From the NCBI GenBank assembly GCA_017939945.1, contig JAGAZS010000171.1:1-18816 (forward strand): a stretch of DNA of 18,816 bases. Reading direction: 5' to 3'. The translations under genes were made by a program, and so were the position numbers. Origin of the DNA: Schwartzia sp. (in: firmicutes). GTDB lineage: Bacteria > Bacillota > Negativicutes > Selenomonadales > Selenomonadaceae. The notes below the pieces were generated by a model. That model made no database searches and was not told the DNA's origin. It was given only the letters and a program-made list of their open reading frames with translations. Of the stretch, positions 7,401 through 13,870 are shown one piece after another (the first letter of the stretch is position 1; each line of letters begins with the position of its first letter).

Positions 7401-8572
7401 GCATCGATTGGAAAACGCGGATTGCGCCGCAGGTCGAGGCCGTACCTCCGTCGGGCATCCGAAAATTTTTCGACATCGCCGCCGAAATGGAGGACGTGAT
7501 TTCCCTCGGCGTCGGCGAACCGGACTTCGTGACGCCGTGGACCATCCGCGAAAGCTGCATCTACGGGCTGGAACAGGGACGCACCGCTTACACCGGCAAC
7601 CGTGGCCTGCCGGAACTTTTGGAAGAAATCGCCCGCCACAAAAAAGAACAGCACGACCTCGACTACAACCCGAAAACCGACGTGCTCGTCACCGTCGGCG
7701 TCAGCGAGGCGCTCGACATCGCGCTTCGCGCCTTGCTTTCCCCCGGCGACGAAGTACTGATTCCCGAACCGTGCTATGTCTCGTACAAGGCTTGCACGAC
7801 GCTGGCGGGCGGCGTTGCCGTTCCCGTCCCCGCGCGCATTGAAAACGAATTCCGCGTCACGGCGGAAGACCTTGAAGCGCACGTCACGCCGCGCACCCGC
7901 GTGCTCCTGATCGGCTATCCGAACAACCCCACCGGCGCGGTCATGCGCCGCGAGCATCTGTTGGAACTGGCCCGTTTTGCCGAATCTCACGACCTCTTGG
8001 TGATTTCCGACGAGATTTACGGCGACCTGACATACGGCGGCGAGCCGCACGTTTCCTTTGCGTCGCTGCCCGGCATGAAAGAACGTACGCTGCTCCTCGA
8101 CGGCTTTTCCAAGGCCTATGCCATGACCGGCTGGCGTATCGGTTACGCCCTCGGCGCCCCCGAGCTCATCGCCGCCATGACGAAAATCCATCAGTACACG
8201 ATGCTCTGTGCTCCGATCACCGCGCAGCTCGCCGCCATCGAGGCCCTCAGGCGCGGCGCGAAATATCGGGACAAAATGGTCGCCGAATACGATATGCGGC
8301 GCGGCTTCATTTATCAAGGGCTGACAAAGCTCGGACTCAAATGCTTTGAGCCGAAAGGCGCGTTCTACATTTTCCCCGACGTCAGCTCCACCGGACTTTC
8401 TTCGGAGGATTTCGCCGAAAAACTCCTGACCTGCGAGCATGTCGCTCTTGTACCGGGCAGCGCCTTCGGCGAATGCGGCAAAGGCTACGTCCGCTGCTCC
8501 TACGCCACCTCCCTCGAAAAAATCGACGAGGCGCTGGCGCGGATTGGCAATTTCCTTACACATCACACCTGA
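7397..8572 (+). CDS. PLP-dependent class I/II aminotransferase (AlaT/PatA-like)
   Basis: The 391-residue enzyme has the complete fold-type I motif set: the YPNNPTG loop (N177), ISDEIYG (D205, Y208), the Schiff-base lysine K239 in GFSKAYAMTGWRIGY, and the substrate-carboxylate arginine near R366 (YVRCSYA). Such enzymes move an amino group between an amino acid and a 2-oxo acid, in the cytoplasm. Its closest functional analogues by context are B. subtilis AlaT (alanine), because an Lrp-type regulator overlaps it upstream. Related proteins act on aromatic amino acids or N-acetyl-diaminopimelate, so substrate remains open. Length is normal and no key residue is missing. The ATG is set by the ATGA overlap with the regulator gene. 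No strong terminator follows; transcription may read into the XRE gene. Confidence 0.92.
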   Translation: MSIDWKTRIAPQVEAVPPSGIRKFFDIAAEMEDVISLGVGEPDFVTPWTIRESCIYGLEQGRTAYTGNRGLPELLEEIARHKKEQHDLDYNPKTDVLVTVGVSEALDIALRALLSPGDEVLIPEPCYVSYKACTTLAGGVAVPVPARIENEFRVTAEDLEAHVTPRTRVLLIGYPNNPTGAVMRREHLLELARFAESHDLLVISDEIYGDLTYGGEPHVSFASLPGMKERTLLLDGFSKAYAMTGWRIGYALGAPELIAAMTKIHQYTMLCAPITAQLAAIEALRRGAKYRDKMVAEYDMRRGFIYQGLTKLGLKCFEPKGAFYIFPDVSSTGLSSEDFAEKLLTCEHVALVPGSAFGECGKGYVRCSYATSLEKIDEALARIGNFLTHHT

Positions 8573-8606
8573 AGCCGTCCGAATTATTCTTTTTCCGAAT
8601 AAAAGG

Positions 8607-8636
8607 TTGTCCTTTGTCTCACTTTTTTGGTAAAAT
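8607..8636 (+). promoter_or_regulatory. Promoter of the XRE regulator
   Basis: TTGTCC (8607-8612) and TAAAAT (8631-8636) are separated by 18 bases. The transcript would start near 8643, some 35 bases before the ATG at 8678. Confidence 0.42.
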
Positions 8637-8677
8637 AAAGTGTAATTCTTGTATATTGCCTGCAAGGGGGATTATTC

Positions 8678-9034
8678 ATGCAAAGCAATCGTCTGCGCTA
8701 TCTCCGCGAAAAGGAATCGCTAACCCAAACAGACATCGCCCATGCGCTCCATATCGGTCAATCCACATACAACCGCTACGAGCGCGGCATCCGCGAACCG
8801 GACCATGAAACGCTGAAAAAAATTGCGGACTACTTTCATGTGTCCCTCGACTTCCTGCTAAAACATGACCGTCCCTATACGAGAAAAGAGCCTGACATCG
8901 ACCTTTCGGCCTTCCTGTTGGACGGCTCTTACAAAATTTTTTCAAAAACGCCGACGCAGAAAGACCGCAGAAAACTCGTCAACATCCTGAACGCGCTTTA
9001 CGGCGATGAGGCAGAAGGCAAAAAACATTCCTGA
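8678..9034 (+). CDS. XRE (Cro/CI-type) helix-turn-helix regulator
   Basis: The 118-residue protein has an N-terminal HTH_3 domain (about 5-60): LTQTDIAHALHIGQSTYNRY provides the two DNA-binding helices, followed by ERGIREPDHETLKKIADYF. The remaining 55 residues (FLLKHDRPY onward) are charged, with a helical tail that might serve dimerisation; no peptidase, toxin or ligand domain is seen. GGGGG precedes the ATG by about eight bases. It is transcribed alone, between a weak promoter and a shared terminator, with no partner gene beside it that would suggest a toxin-antitoxin pair or phage immunity region. Targets unknown; autoregulation is likely from the family but no operator was identified. 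Confidence 0.88.
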   Translation: MQSNRLRYLREKESLTQTDIAHALHIGQSTYNRYERGIREPDHETLKKIADYFHVSLDFLLKHDRPYTRKEPDIDLSAFLLDGSYKIFSKTPTQKDRRKLVNILNALYGDEAEGKKHS

Positions 9035-9041
9035 ACGAACA

Positions 9042-9079
9042 AAAAACTCGCGAGACACATCTTCGTCCCGCGAGTTTTT
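9042..9079. terminator. Bidirectional terminator between the XRE and Crp/Fnr-like genes
   Basis: An 11-bp perfect stem (9042-9052 with 9069-9079) extends inward through GAC/GTC past one mismatch. A-runs on the left and T-runs on the right give a U-tract to both convergent transcripts. It fits the 48-base gap between the XRE stop (9034) and the regulator stop (9083). Confidence 0.85.
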
Positions 9080-9082
9080 CTT

Positions 9083-9748
9083 TTATCCCTTCAATTCCAT
9101 CCAACCGTCGCCGCAGACAATCAGCCCCTCGTCTTCCATGCGGCCGATTTCCCGCGTCAGCGCGCTGCGGTTGCATTCCAATACCTTCGCGAGCTGCACG
9201 CGTCCGGGTACCTGCACCCGATGTGTGCCCTGCGCTTTCGCCTGATGGATCAGGTGGAGCCGCAGACGCCCCCGTACCGTATGCTGGGAAAGCACCTCGA
9301 TTTTTTGGACCATGGCAAACATCATGCGGGATTGGATCGTAAAAAGGTTCCGCGCCACAGCCCCCTGGACGCCGCCCGTCTCGGCATACGCCTTTTCCAT
9401 CTCCCGATACGGCAGCCACAGAATCGAAACCCTTGTCCGCATTTCGAGCATCATGCTGCTGCAGACGTCCGTCCCGACCACCGCCCAGACATTGCCGAAC
9501 AAAGCGCCTTCCTCCAGTTCGTAAGCCAGCACCTCGTTCCCGGTCGGATCGGTCAAAAGCACCTGCACCAATCCATGCAGCACAATTCCGATTCTGGGAA
9601 GATCCCCATGCGTATAAGGAATACGCGCCCCTTTTGAAAAAGTTTGCACATATCCACCGACCTGCCGTACAAACAGTGAAGCTTCTTCCTCTTCGATGCC
9701 GGAAAAAATCGGCAATCCCTGAAAATCAATTTCCTGCTCGTCCAACAC
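9083..9748 (-). CDS. Crp/Fnr family transcription regulator
   Basis: The 221-residue protein has an N-terminal cyclic-nucleotide-binding-type beta-roll (about 15-120; HGDLPRIGIVLHGLVQVLLTD, then EEGALFGNVWAV), a long dimer helix (about 125-150), and a C-terminal winged helix (about 165-221) with QLAKVLECNRSALTREIGRM as the DNA-reading part. The N-terminal Fnr cysteine cluster is absent, so an iron-sulfur oxygen sensor is unlikely. The usual cAMP phosphate-binding Arg is not obvious, so the effector is unknown. The GTG at 9748 is chosen because GGAGGA (9761-9756) lies seven bases before it. The ATG at 9772 would sit about ten bases from the predicted transcript start and has no ribosome-binding site. 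The palindrome at 9774-9789 overlaps the transcript start and suggests autoregulation. Confidence 0.87.
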   Translation of the reverse strand: MLDEQEIDFQGLPIFSGIEEEEASLFVRQVGGYVQTFSKGARIPYTHGDLPRIGIVLHGLVQVLLTDPTGNEVLAYELEEGALFGNVWAVVGTDVCSSMMLEMRTRVSILWLPYREMEKAYAETGGVQGAVARNLFTIQSRMMFAMVQKIEVLSQHTVRGRLRLHLIHQAKAQGTHRVQVPGRVQLAKVLECNRSALTREIGRMEDEGLIVCGDGWMELKG

Positions 9749-9755
9749 GACATAT

Positions 9756-9761
9756 TCCTCC
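9756..9761 (-). promoter_or_regulatory. GGAGGA ribosome-binding site that selects a GTG start for the Crp/Fnr-like gene
   Basis: It lies seven bases before GTG at 9748-9746, and downstream of the more obvious in-frame ATG at 9772-9770, which has no Shine-Dalgarno sequence of its own. Confidence 0.6.
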
Positions 9762-9773
9762 AAGAGAACCATA

Positions 9774-9795
9774 ATTTTGTATACAAAATATTATA
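9774..9795 (-). promoter_or_regulatory. Extended -10 promoter plus perfect 16-bp palindrome (probable operator) of the Crp/Fnr-like gene
   Basis: On the minus strand TGaTATAAT (extended -10; TATAAT at 9795-9790) is followed directly by the perfect palindrome ATTTTGTATACAAAAT (9774-9789), which spans the predicted start of transcription. No acceptable -35 box exists at 16-18 bases; that position falls inside the upstream terminator stem. A dimer bound to the palindrome would occlude the start site, so autorepression is the simplest reading. The site differs from the classical Fnr (TTGAT-N4-ATCAA) and Crp consensus. Confidence 0.6.
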
Positions 9796-9801
9796 TCATA
9801 A

Positions 9802-9847
9802 GAAAAAGCCTATAGTGGTTGCATTGGCAACCACTATAGGCTTTTTC
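9802..9847 (-). terminator. Strong terminator after efp (21-bp perfect stem)
   Basis: Arms 9802-9822 and 9827-9847 pair perfectly over 21 bp around a 4-base loop (ATTG on the plus strand). The minus-strand 3' arm ends in a T-run, as expected for the end of the aroQ - peptidase - efp transcript. The structure is symmetrical enough to work on the plus strand too, although no plus-strand gene ends here. It also insulates the Crp/Fnr-like promoter that begins directly after it. Confidence 0.88.
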
Positions 9848-9868
9848 GTTTTTCTTTTTTATGTTTGC

Positions 9869-10426
9869 TTACGCGCGCTCGATGTATGCGCCGGTGCGCG
9901 TGTCGACGCGGAGCTTGTCGCCCTCGTTGACGAACAGAGGCACGCGAACCTCGTAGCCCGTCTCGACCTTCGCCATCTTCGTCGCGCCCGTCGCCGTGTT
10001 GCCCTTGACGCTCGGCTCGCACTCGACGACCTCCAGCACGACGGCGTTCGGCAGCGAAATGCCGATGACCTTGCCCTTGAAGCTCTGGACGACGACTTCC
10101 ATTTCCTCCTTCAAATAGTTCAGCGCATCGCCGAGCTGCTCCTTCGTCAGCTCGGTCTGCTCGAAGGACTCGGTATCCATGAACGTGTACTGCCCATCGG
10201 ACTCATAGAGATACTGCATCTTGCGGCTCTCCAAATGCGCGGGCGGCATTTTTTCGTTAGGGTTGAAAGTGCGCTCGATAACCGCGCCCGTCTCCACATT
10301 CTTGATTTTCGTGCGGACGAAAGCCGCGCCCTTGCCCGGCTTGACGTGCTGGAACTCGACGACCTGCCATGCGCCTCCGTCAATCTCAATCGTAAGTCCC
10401 GTCCTGAAGTCTGTGCTTGAAATCAT
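9869..10426 (-). CDS. efp: Translation elongation factor P
   Basis: The 185-residue protein has the three-domain EF-P layout: N-terminal KOW-like domain with the ribosome-facing loop KPGKG (Lys32 at the tip), an OB domain in the middle (YLYESDGQYTFMDTESFEQ) and a C-terminal OB domain with the signature region NAVVLEVVECEPSVKGNTAT. EF-P enters the ribosomal E site and helps peptide bonds form at consecutive prolines. The tip Lys may be modified in some lineages; no epmA/epmB or ymfI homologue is visible here. AGGGAGAG precedes the ATG. It follows the M24 peptidase gene after 29 bases and closes the operon at the 21-bp hairpin. Placing it next to a proline peptidase is common in Bacillota. Confidence 0.97.
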   Translation of the reverse strand: MISSTDFRTGLTIEIDGGAWQVVEFQHVKPGKGAAFVRTKIKNVETGAVIERTFNPNEKMPPAHLESRKMQYLYESDGQYTFMDTESFEQTELTKEQLGDALNYLKEEMEVVVQSFKGKVIGISLPNAVVLEVVECEPSVKGNTATGATKMAKVETGYEVRVPLFVNEGDKLRVDTRTGAYIERA

Positions 10427-10455
10427 TTGTTTCTCTCCCTTTGTATAATATTTTA

Positions 10456-11529
10456 TTAAATCTCAATCAGCTTTTTGCTGCTTGCGGTCAATACTTCGCC
10501 GCCCGTTTCCGTGACCAGTACGGTATCCTCGATGCGAAGGCCGCCTTCTCCCGGCAAGTACACGCCCGGCTCCACCGTGACAATCATGCCGGGCAACAGG
10601 CTTTCGCAGTCGCTCTTCTTGGAAAGCCTCGGCTCCTCATGAATCTCCAGGCCGAGACTGTGCCCGAGCCCGTGGCCGAAATTCTCGCCGTAGCCCGCGT
10701 CCGCAATCCGCTGCCGCACCGCCGCGTCGACGTCTTTCCCCGACGCGCCGGGCTTCACCAGCGAGACGCCGAACTCCTGCGCGTCCAGCACCATTCGGTA
10801 CAACGCGCGCTGGGCGTCGCTCGCCCGTCCCACGCAAACGGTGCGCGTCATGTCCGAATGATAACCTTCGTACACCGCACCGTAATCCATTGTAACAAAT
10901 TCTCCCGAAACAATCAACTTTTCTGTCGCAATTCCATGGGGAAGGCTCCCGCGCTCCCCCGACGCGACGATTGTCGAAAACGCGGGACGCTCGGAGCCGA
11001 GTCCGCGCATCACCGTTTCGAGCCGCGCCGCCACTTCCAGCTCCGAAATCCCCGGACGTATAAATTTGACGATATCGAGAAACGCCGCGTCGCCGATTTC
11101 GGCGGCTTTTTTCATCGCGGCGATTTCCTCCGTCTCCTTGACCGTACGGAGCTCGCCGAGGTTGACGGAGATTTCGGGCGCAGAATCCGCGCCGAGCAAA
11201 TCGCGCAGCTTCACGAACTGGTCGTAGGTCATCGCGTTGCCCTCGAACGCGAGCTTTTTCCAACCCCGCGCCTTCACACACTCCGCCGCCTTCGCGAACA
11301 GCCCTTCCTTTTGCTCGACAATCTCAAAAAGCGACGCCTGCGCCGCCGCCTGCTCTGTGTAACGCGAATCCGTGACGAGCAGCGTGTCGTTTGGCGAAAT
11401 CAGCAAAAGCGAATCGTCGCCGCGAAAACCGCTGAAATAATGGAGATTGACTTCCTTGTTCACGACCACGGCGTCCGCCTCTTTCTCGCGCAGAAAATCG
11501 CGGAGCCGCGAAAGACGCTCCTGAATCAT
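10456..11529 (-). CDS. M24 family Xaa-Pro aminopeptidase (pita-bread metallopeptidase)
   Basis: The 357-residue enzyme removes N-terminal residues before proline or cleaves Xaa-Pro dipeptides in the cytoplasm. An N-terminal creatinase-like domain (about 1-125) precedes the catalytic domain. All five dinuclear-metal ligands are visible: D215 (TMDYG), D226 (HSDMTR), H290 (GHGLGHSLG), E320 (TVEPGVY) and E334 (GLRIEDT). His198 in GSLPHG is the typical substrate-side histidine. The ATG overlaps the aroQ stop (ATGA), so it is coupled to aroQ and leads into efp. Length matches the short Bacillota enzymes (about 355 residues), not the 440-residue E. coli PepP. Aminopeptidase versus prolidase specificity cannot be decided from sequence. 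Confidence 0.94.
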   Translation of the reverse strand: MIQERLSRLRDFLREKEADAVVVNKEVNLHYFSGFRGDDSLLLISPNDTLLVTDSRYTEQAAAQASLFEIVEQKEGLFAKAAECVKARGWKKLAFEGNAMTYDQFVKLRDLLGADSAPEISVNLGELRTVKETEEIAAMKKAAEIGDAAFLDIVKFIRPGISELEVAARLETVMRGLGSERPAFSTIVASGERGSLPHGIATEKLIVSGEFVTMDYGAVYEGYHSDMTRTVCVGRASDAQRALYRMVLDAQEFGVSLVKPGASGKDVDAAVRQRIADAGYGENFGHGLGHSLGLEIHEEPRLSKKSDCESLLPGMIVTVEPGVYLPGEGGLRIEDTVLVTETGGEVLTASSKKLIEI

Positions 11530-11975
11530 GCCTTCGCCCCCGAAAGGCGGCGAATCACGACCTCCAGAGCCGCCATATAGCTGTCCGCGCCGAAACCCGC
11601 AATCTGCCCCATCACCACCGGCGAAATCACCGAATGATGTCGGAACTCTTCCCTCCGGTGTATATTGGAAAGATGCACCTCAATGACGGGAACGGAAATC
11701 GCCGCTATCGCGTCGCGGATTGCCACGCTGTAGTGGGTGAACGCCGCCGCATTCAGAATCACGAACGAATATCCTTTTTCCGGAGCGCCCTGCAGCGCGT
11801 CCACCAAGACTCCTTCATGATTCGACTGCAAAAAGTCCGCCCCGATTCCGGCTTCCTTTGCCCGGGCCGCAATCATTTGATTGACGTCGTCCAATGTCGT
11901 CCTCCCGTAAATCTCCGGCTCCCGCGTCCCCAAGAGATTCAGGTTCGGTCCGTGCAGGACCAGTATTTTCTCCAT
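11526..11975 (-). CDS. aroQ: Type II 3-dehydroquinate dehydratase
   Basis: AroQ dehydrates 3-dehydroquinate to 3-dehydroshikimate, step three of the shikimate pathway; the enzyme is a dodecamer. The 149-residue protein has the expected GPNLNLLG start, the catalytic Tyr in EIYG (Y23), NAAAFTHYSVAIRDA (substrate-binding Asn and His) and EVHLSNIHRREEFRHHS, in which the second catalytic His and the conserved Arg lie. HRREEF replaces the more common HAREEF, a mild change. A run of G (GAGGGGGA) precedes the ATG. It is the first gene of the aroQ - peptidase - efp operon, transcribed from the shared-box promoter at 12058-12086. Confidence 0.96.
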   Translation of the reverse strand: MEKILVLHGPNLNLLGTREPEIYGRTTLDDVNQMIAARAKEAGIGADFLQSNHEGVLVDALQGAPEKGYSFVILNAAAFTHYSVAIRDAIAAISVPVIEVHLSNIHRREEFRHHSVISPVVMGQIAGFGADSYMAALEVVIRRLSGAKA

Positions 11976-12038
11976 GCCGCATCCCCCTCACTGAAACCAC
12001 GATAGCATCGCCGACGCGAATTTGCGCTCTGTGCAACG

Positions 12039-12067
12039 TTTACAAAACCTGTCCGCTATTATATAAT
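12039..12067 (+). promoter_or_regulatory. Promoter of the diguanylate cyclase gene
   Basis: TTTACA (12039-12044) and TATAAT (12062-12067) are exactly 17 bases apart, predicting a start near 12074 and a leader of about 72 bases. Its -10 box is half of the palindrome ATTATATAAT (12058-12067) that is also the -10 of the opposing aroQ promoter. Confidence 0.62.
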
Positions 12068-12086
12068 AACGTAGTTGACTACGCAA
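12058..12086 (-). promoter_or_regulatory. Promoter of the aroQ - peptidase - efp operon
   Basis: On the minus strand TTGCGT (12086-12081) and TATAAT (12063-12058) are 17 bases apart, so transcription would start near 12051. The spacer contains the inverted repeat CGTAG-TTGA-CTACG (12070-12083 on the plus strand), a possible repressor site. It overlaps the plus-strand promoter through the shared -10 palindrome. Confidence 0.55.
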
Positions 12087-12112
12087 CCGCTTTGATGCGC
12101 GGGAGCAGAACG

Positions 12113-12127
12113 ATGAACTTATCATAG
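12113..12127 (+). CDS. Four-codon upstream ORF (MNLS) in the diguanylate cyclase leader
   Basis: ATG-AAC-TTA-TCA-TAG has a strong GGGAG (12101-12105) seven bases upstream, better than the site before the real gene. It ends 18 bases before the diguanylate cyclase ATG. It is too short to encode a functional peptide, but initiating ribosomes here could open or block the weak site downstream. It could also be a chance ATG. Confidence 0.35.
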   Translation: MNLS

Positions 12128-12145
12128 AAAAGAGATAACCAAAGT

Positions 12146-13519
12146 ATGAGCCTAAAAATCAAGAACTACAAACAAGACAACCTTTCGCTGAAAAAGCTGA
12201 ATACCTACATGGTGGTCGCCGCCATCCTCATCTCATTGATCCTGTTTTTCGCCATGACCAGAACTGCAACGATGTACGACGAGGTCCACACCGTCACGCA
12301 GGAAATCAAGAATTACGAGACGACGGCTTACAACCTGCAACACGCTTCCGATTATCTCACCGAGCAGATCCGGCTCTTTGTCATCACCGGCGACAAAAAG
12401 AATCTCGACAGTTATTTCGAGGAATCCAATATCACGAAACGCCGCGACGAGGCGCTGGAATTCCTCAAGATTCACCACGGGGAATCTCCGGCCTTTACAG
12501 AATTACAGGCCGCCATGAACGGCTCCCTCGTCCTGATGGTCATGGAATATCATGCCGCGCGGTTGGCCGTGGACGCAAACGGCTACGATCTCACGGAGTA
12601 CCCTAAAGAAATCCAGTCTGTCCGCCTGTCCGATTACGAAGCGGCGCTTTCTCCCCAGCAAAAAGGAGAGATTGCTAAAAAGATGCTTTTCAACGACGAA
12701 TACAAACGGCAAAAGGATTTTATCGCCAACCATACCATGAACTGCCTGATGCAGCTCGAAAAAGAGATTTGGGAAGAACAGTCGAAGGTTTCCAGCAATC
12801 TCAAGAAAACGATGCTCATCGAGCATCTTTTGACAGTGCTGTTGATTGCGATCCTGCTGGGCATCGTGTACCTGACCTCACGGCTCGTGATTTTCCCGCT
12901 GCGGGACTATGTGAACCTGATCAGCGAAGATGAAAAACTCCCCGTAACGGGAGCCGAAGAACTCCGATTCCTGGCGGAAACATATAACGCGATGCGCGAA
13001 ACAAACCGTCTCCACCGGGAGCAGCTCACCTATGAAGCGACCCACGATAAGCTGACGAAGCTATACAATCGGCGGGGATTTGAAATGCTGCTGGACGATC
13101 TCGACCTTAACAACTCCGCCGTCATTTTGGTGGACCTCGACAAGTTCAAGTCAATCAACGATATTTACGGCCACGATACGGGCGACAAAGTGCTGGTCAA
13201 AGTTTCCCGGGTGTTGCTCGACTACTTCGGGGACAGCGGTCATATCTGCCGGCTCGGCGGCGATGAATTTGTGATCCTTATGGAGAACACGACGCCCGCG
13301 ATTCAGGATCAGATGAAAAAAACGATAGATTCCATCAACCAATGGCTCCGGGCCGCCCACGACGGGCTTCCTCCCCTCACAATCAGCGTCGGCGTAACGT
13401 TCTGCAGCAATAACACCGACGTCCTGGCATTGCTGAAACGTGCCGACGAAGCCCTCTATGACGCGAAAGAACACGGCCGAAGCTCCGTGCGATTCGATTC
13501 TCCAAACGCCAAGAAATAA
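12146..13519 (+). CDS. Membrane-bound diguanylate cyclase with extracytoplasmic sensor region
   Basis: The 457-residue protein makes the second messenger cyclic di-GMP from two GTP. Transmembrane segments at about 19-38 and 224-246 bracket a mostly helical extracytoplasmic region of about 185 residues that resembles a four-helix-bundle sensor but shows no named domain I recognise. A HAMP-like/coiled-coil linker (about 247-295) leads to the GGDEF domain (about 296-450) with THDKLTKLYNRRGFE, DLDKFKSINDIYGHDTGD (metal and GTP binding) and an intact GGDEF (371-375). The inhibitory I-site RxxD is missing: the matching position reads GDSG. The enzyme may therefore escape product inhibition. The only nearby Shine-Dalgarno sequence is weak (AGAGAT). 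It is a single gene, ending at a bidirectional terminator. Confidence 0.93.
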   Translation: MSLKIKNYKQDNLSLKKLNTYMVVAAILISLILFFAMTRTATMYDEVHTVTQEIKNYETTAYNLQHASDYLTEQIRLFVITGDKKNLDSYFEESNITKRRDEALEFLKIHHGESPAFTELQAAMNGSLVLMVMEYHAARLAVDANGYDLTEYPKEIQSVRLSDYEAALSPQQKGEIAKKMLFNDEYKRQKDFIANHTMNCLMQLEKEIWEEQSKVSSNLKKTMLIEHLLTVLLIAILLGIVYLTSRLVIFPLRDYVNLISEDEKLPVTGAEELRFLAETYNAMRETNRLHREQLTYEATHDKLTKLYNRRGFEMLLDDLDLNNSAVILVDLDKFKSINDIYGHDTGDKVLVKVSRVLLDYFGDSGHICRLGGDEFVILMENTTPAIQDQMKKTIDSINQWLRAAHDGLPPLTISVGVTFCSNNTDVLALLKRADEALYDAKEHGRSSVRFDSPNAKK

Positions 13520-13562
13520 GAAATACCCCAAAAGCCCTACCAAAAGCTTTTGGGGTATTTCT
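13519..13562. terminator. Bidirectional terminator between the diguanylate cyclase and acyP
   Basis: A perfect 17-bp stem (13519-13535 with 13546-13562) around a 10-base loop begins on the last base of the diguanylate cyclase stop codon. The stem has A/T-rich ends on both sides, fitting termination of both convergent transcripts. Confidence 0.85.
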
Positions 13563-13575
13563 CTGCCTGCGCGTT

Positions 13576-13854
13576 TTACCGCCGAATCTCGAATCCCGTT
13601 TCACCCTCTACGTTCTTGCAGAACTCGAAGGTCATGTGCTCGACCTTGCAAAAACCGTTGCCTTCCTGAAGACGTGATTTCAGTTCCCCGAAGCGCGAAT
13701 CGTCCCCCTGCGCTTCCAGCACCACCGAGCCGTCGGGCATGTTCTTCACCCATCCCGTGAAGCCCAGCTCCTGCGCAACGCTCTGCACGAATACACGAAA
13801 GCCGACGCCCTGCACTTTTCCCATGCACCTTCCCGCGTGTCGAACCGTTTTCAT
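13576..13854 (-). CDS. acyP: Acylphosphatase
   Basis: The 92-residue enzyme hydrolyses acyl phosphates such as acetyl phosphate or carbamoyl phosphate in the cytoplasm. The signature GKVQGVGFRVFVQ carries the catalytic Arg (R20) in the phosphate-binding loop, and GWVKNMPDGSV carries the catalytic Asn (N38), followed by the normal VVLEAQG strand. Length is standard. The start at 13854 is preferred over an in-frame ATG at 13860 because GGAGGA (13866-13861) is six bases before the former and directly abuts the latter. It is the last gene of the ftsK - mltG - trmR - trhP - acyP run, 16 bases after trhP. Its physiological substrate here is unknown. Confidence 0.93.
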   Translation of the reverse strand: MKTVRHAGRCMGKVQGVGFRVFVQSVAQELGFTGWVKNMPDGSVVLEAQGDDSRFGELKSRLQEGNGFCKVEHMTFEFCKNVEGETGFEIRR

Positions 13855-13870
13855 TGTCATTCCTCCATTC

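Noticed and set aside
8584..8602. Hairpin TTATTC-GAATAA after the aminotransferase as a terminator
   Set aside because: Only six A/T-dominated pairs and no following T-run; too weak to call.
7376..8665. 429-codon minus-strand open frame opposite the aminotransferase
   Set aside because: It is antisense to a complete PLP enzyme with all motifs intact; composition is typical of a shadow frame and no ribosome-binding site supports it.
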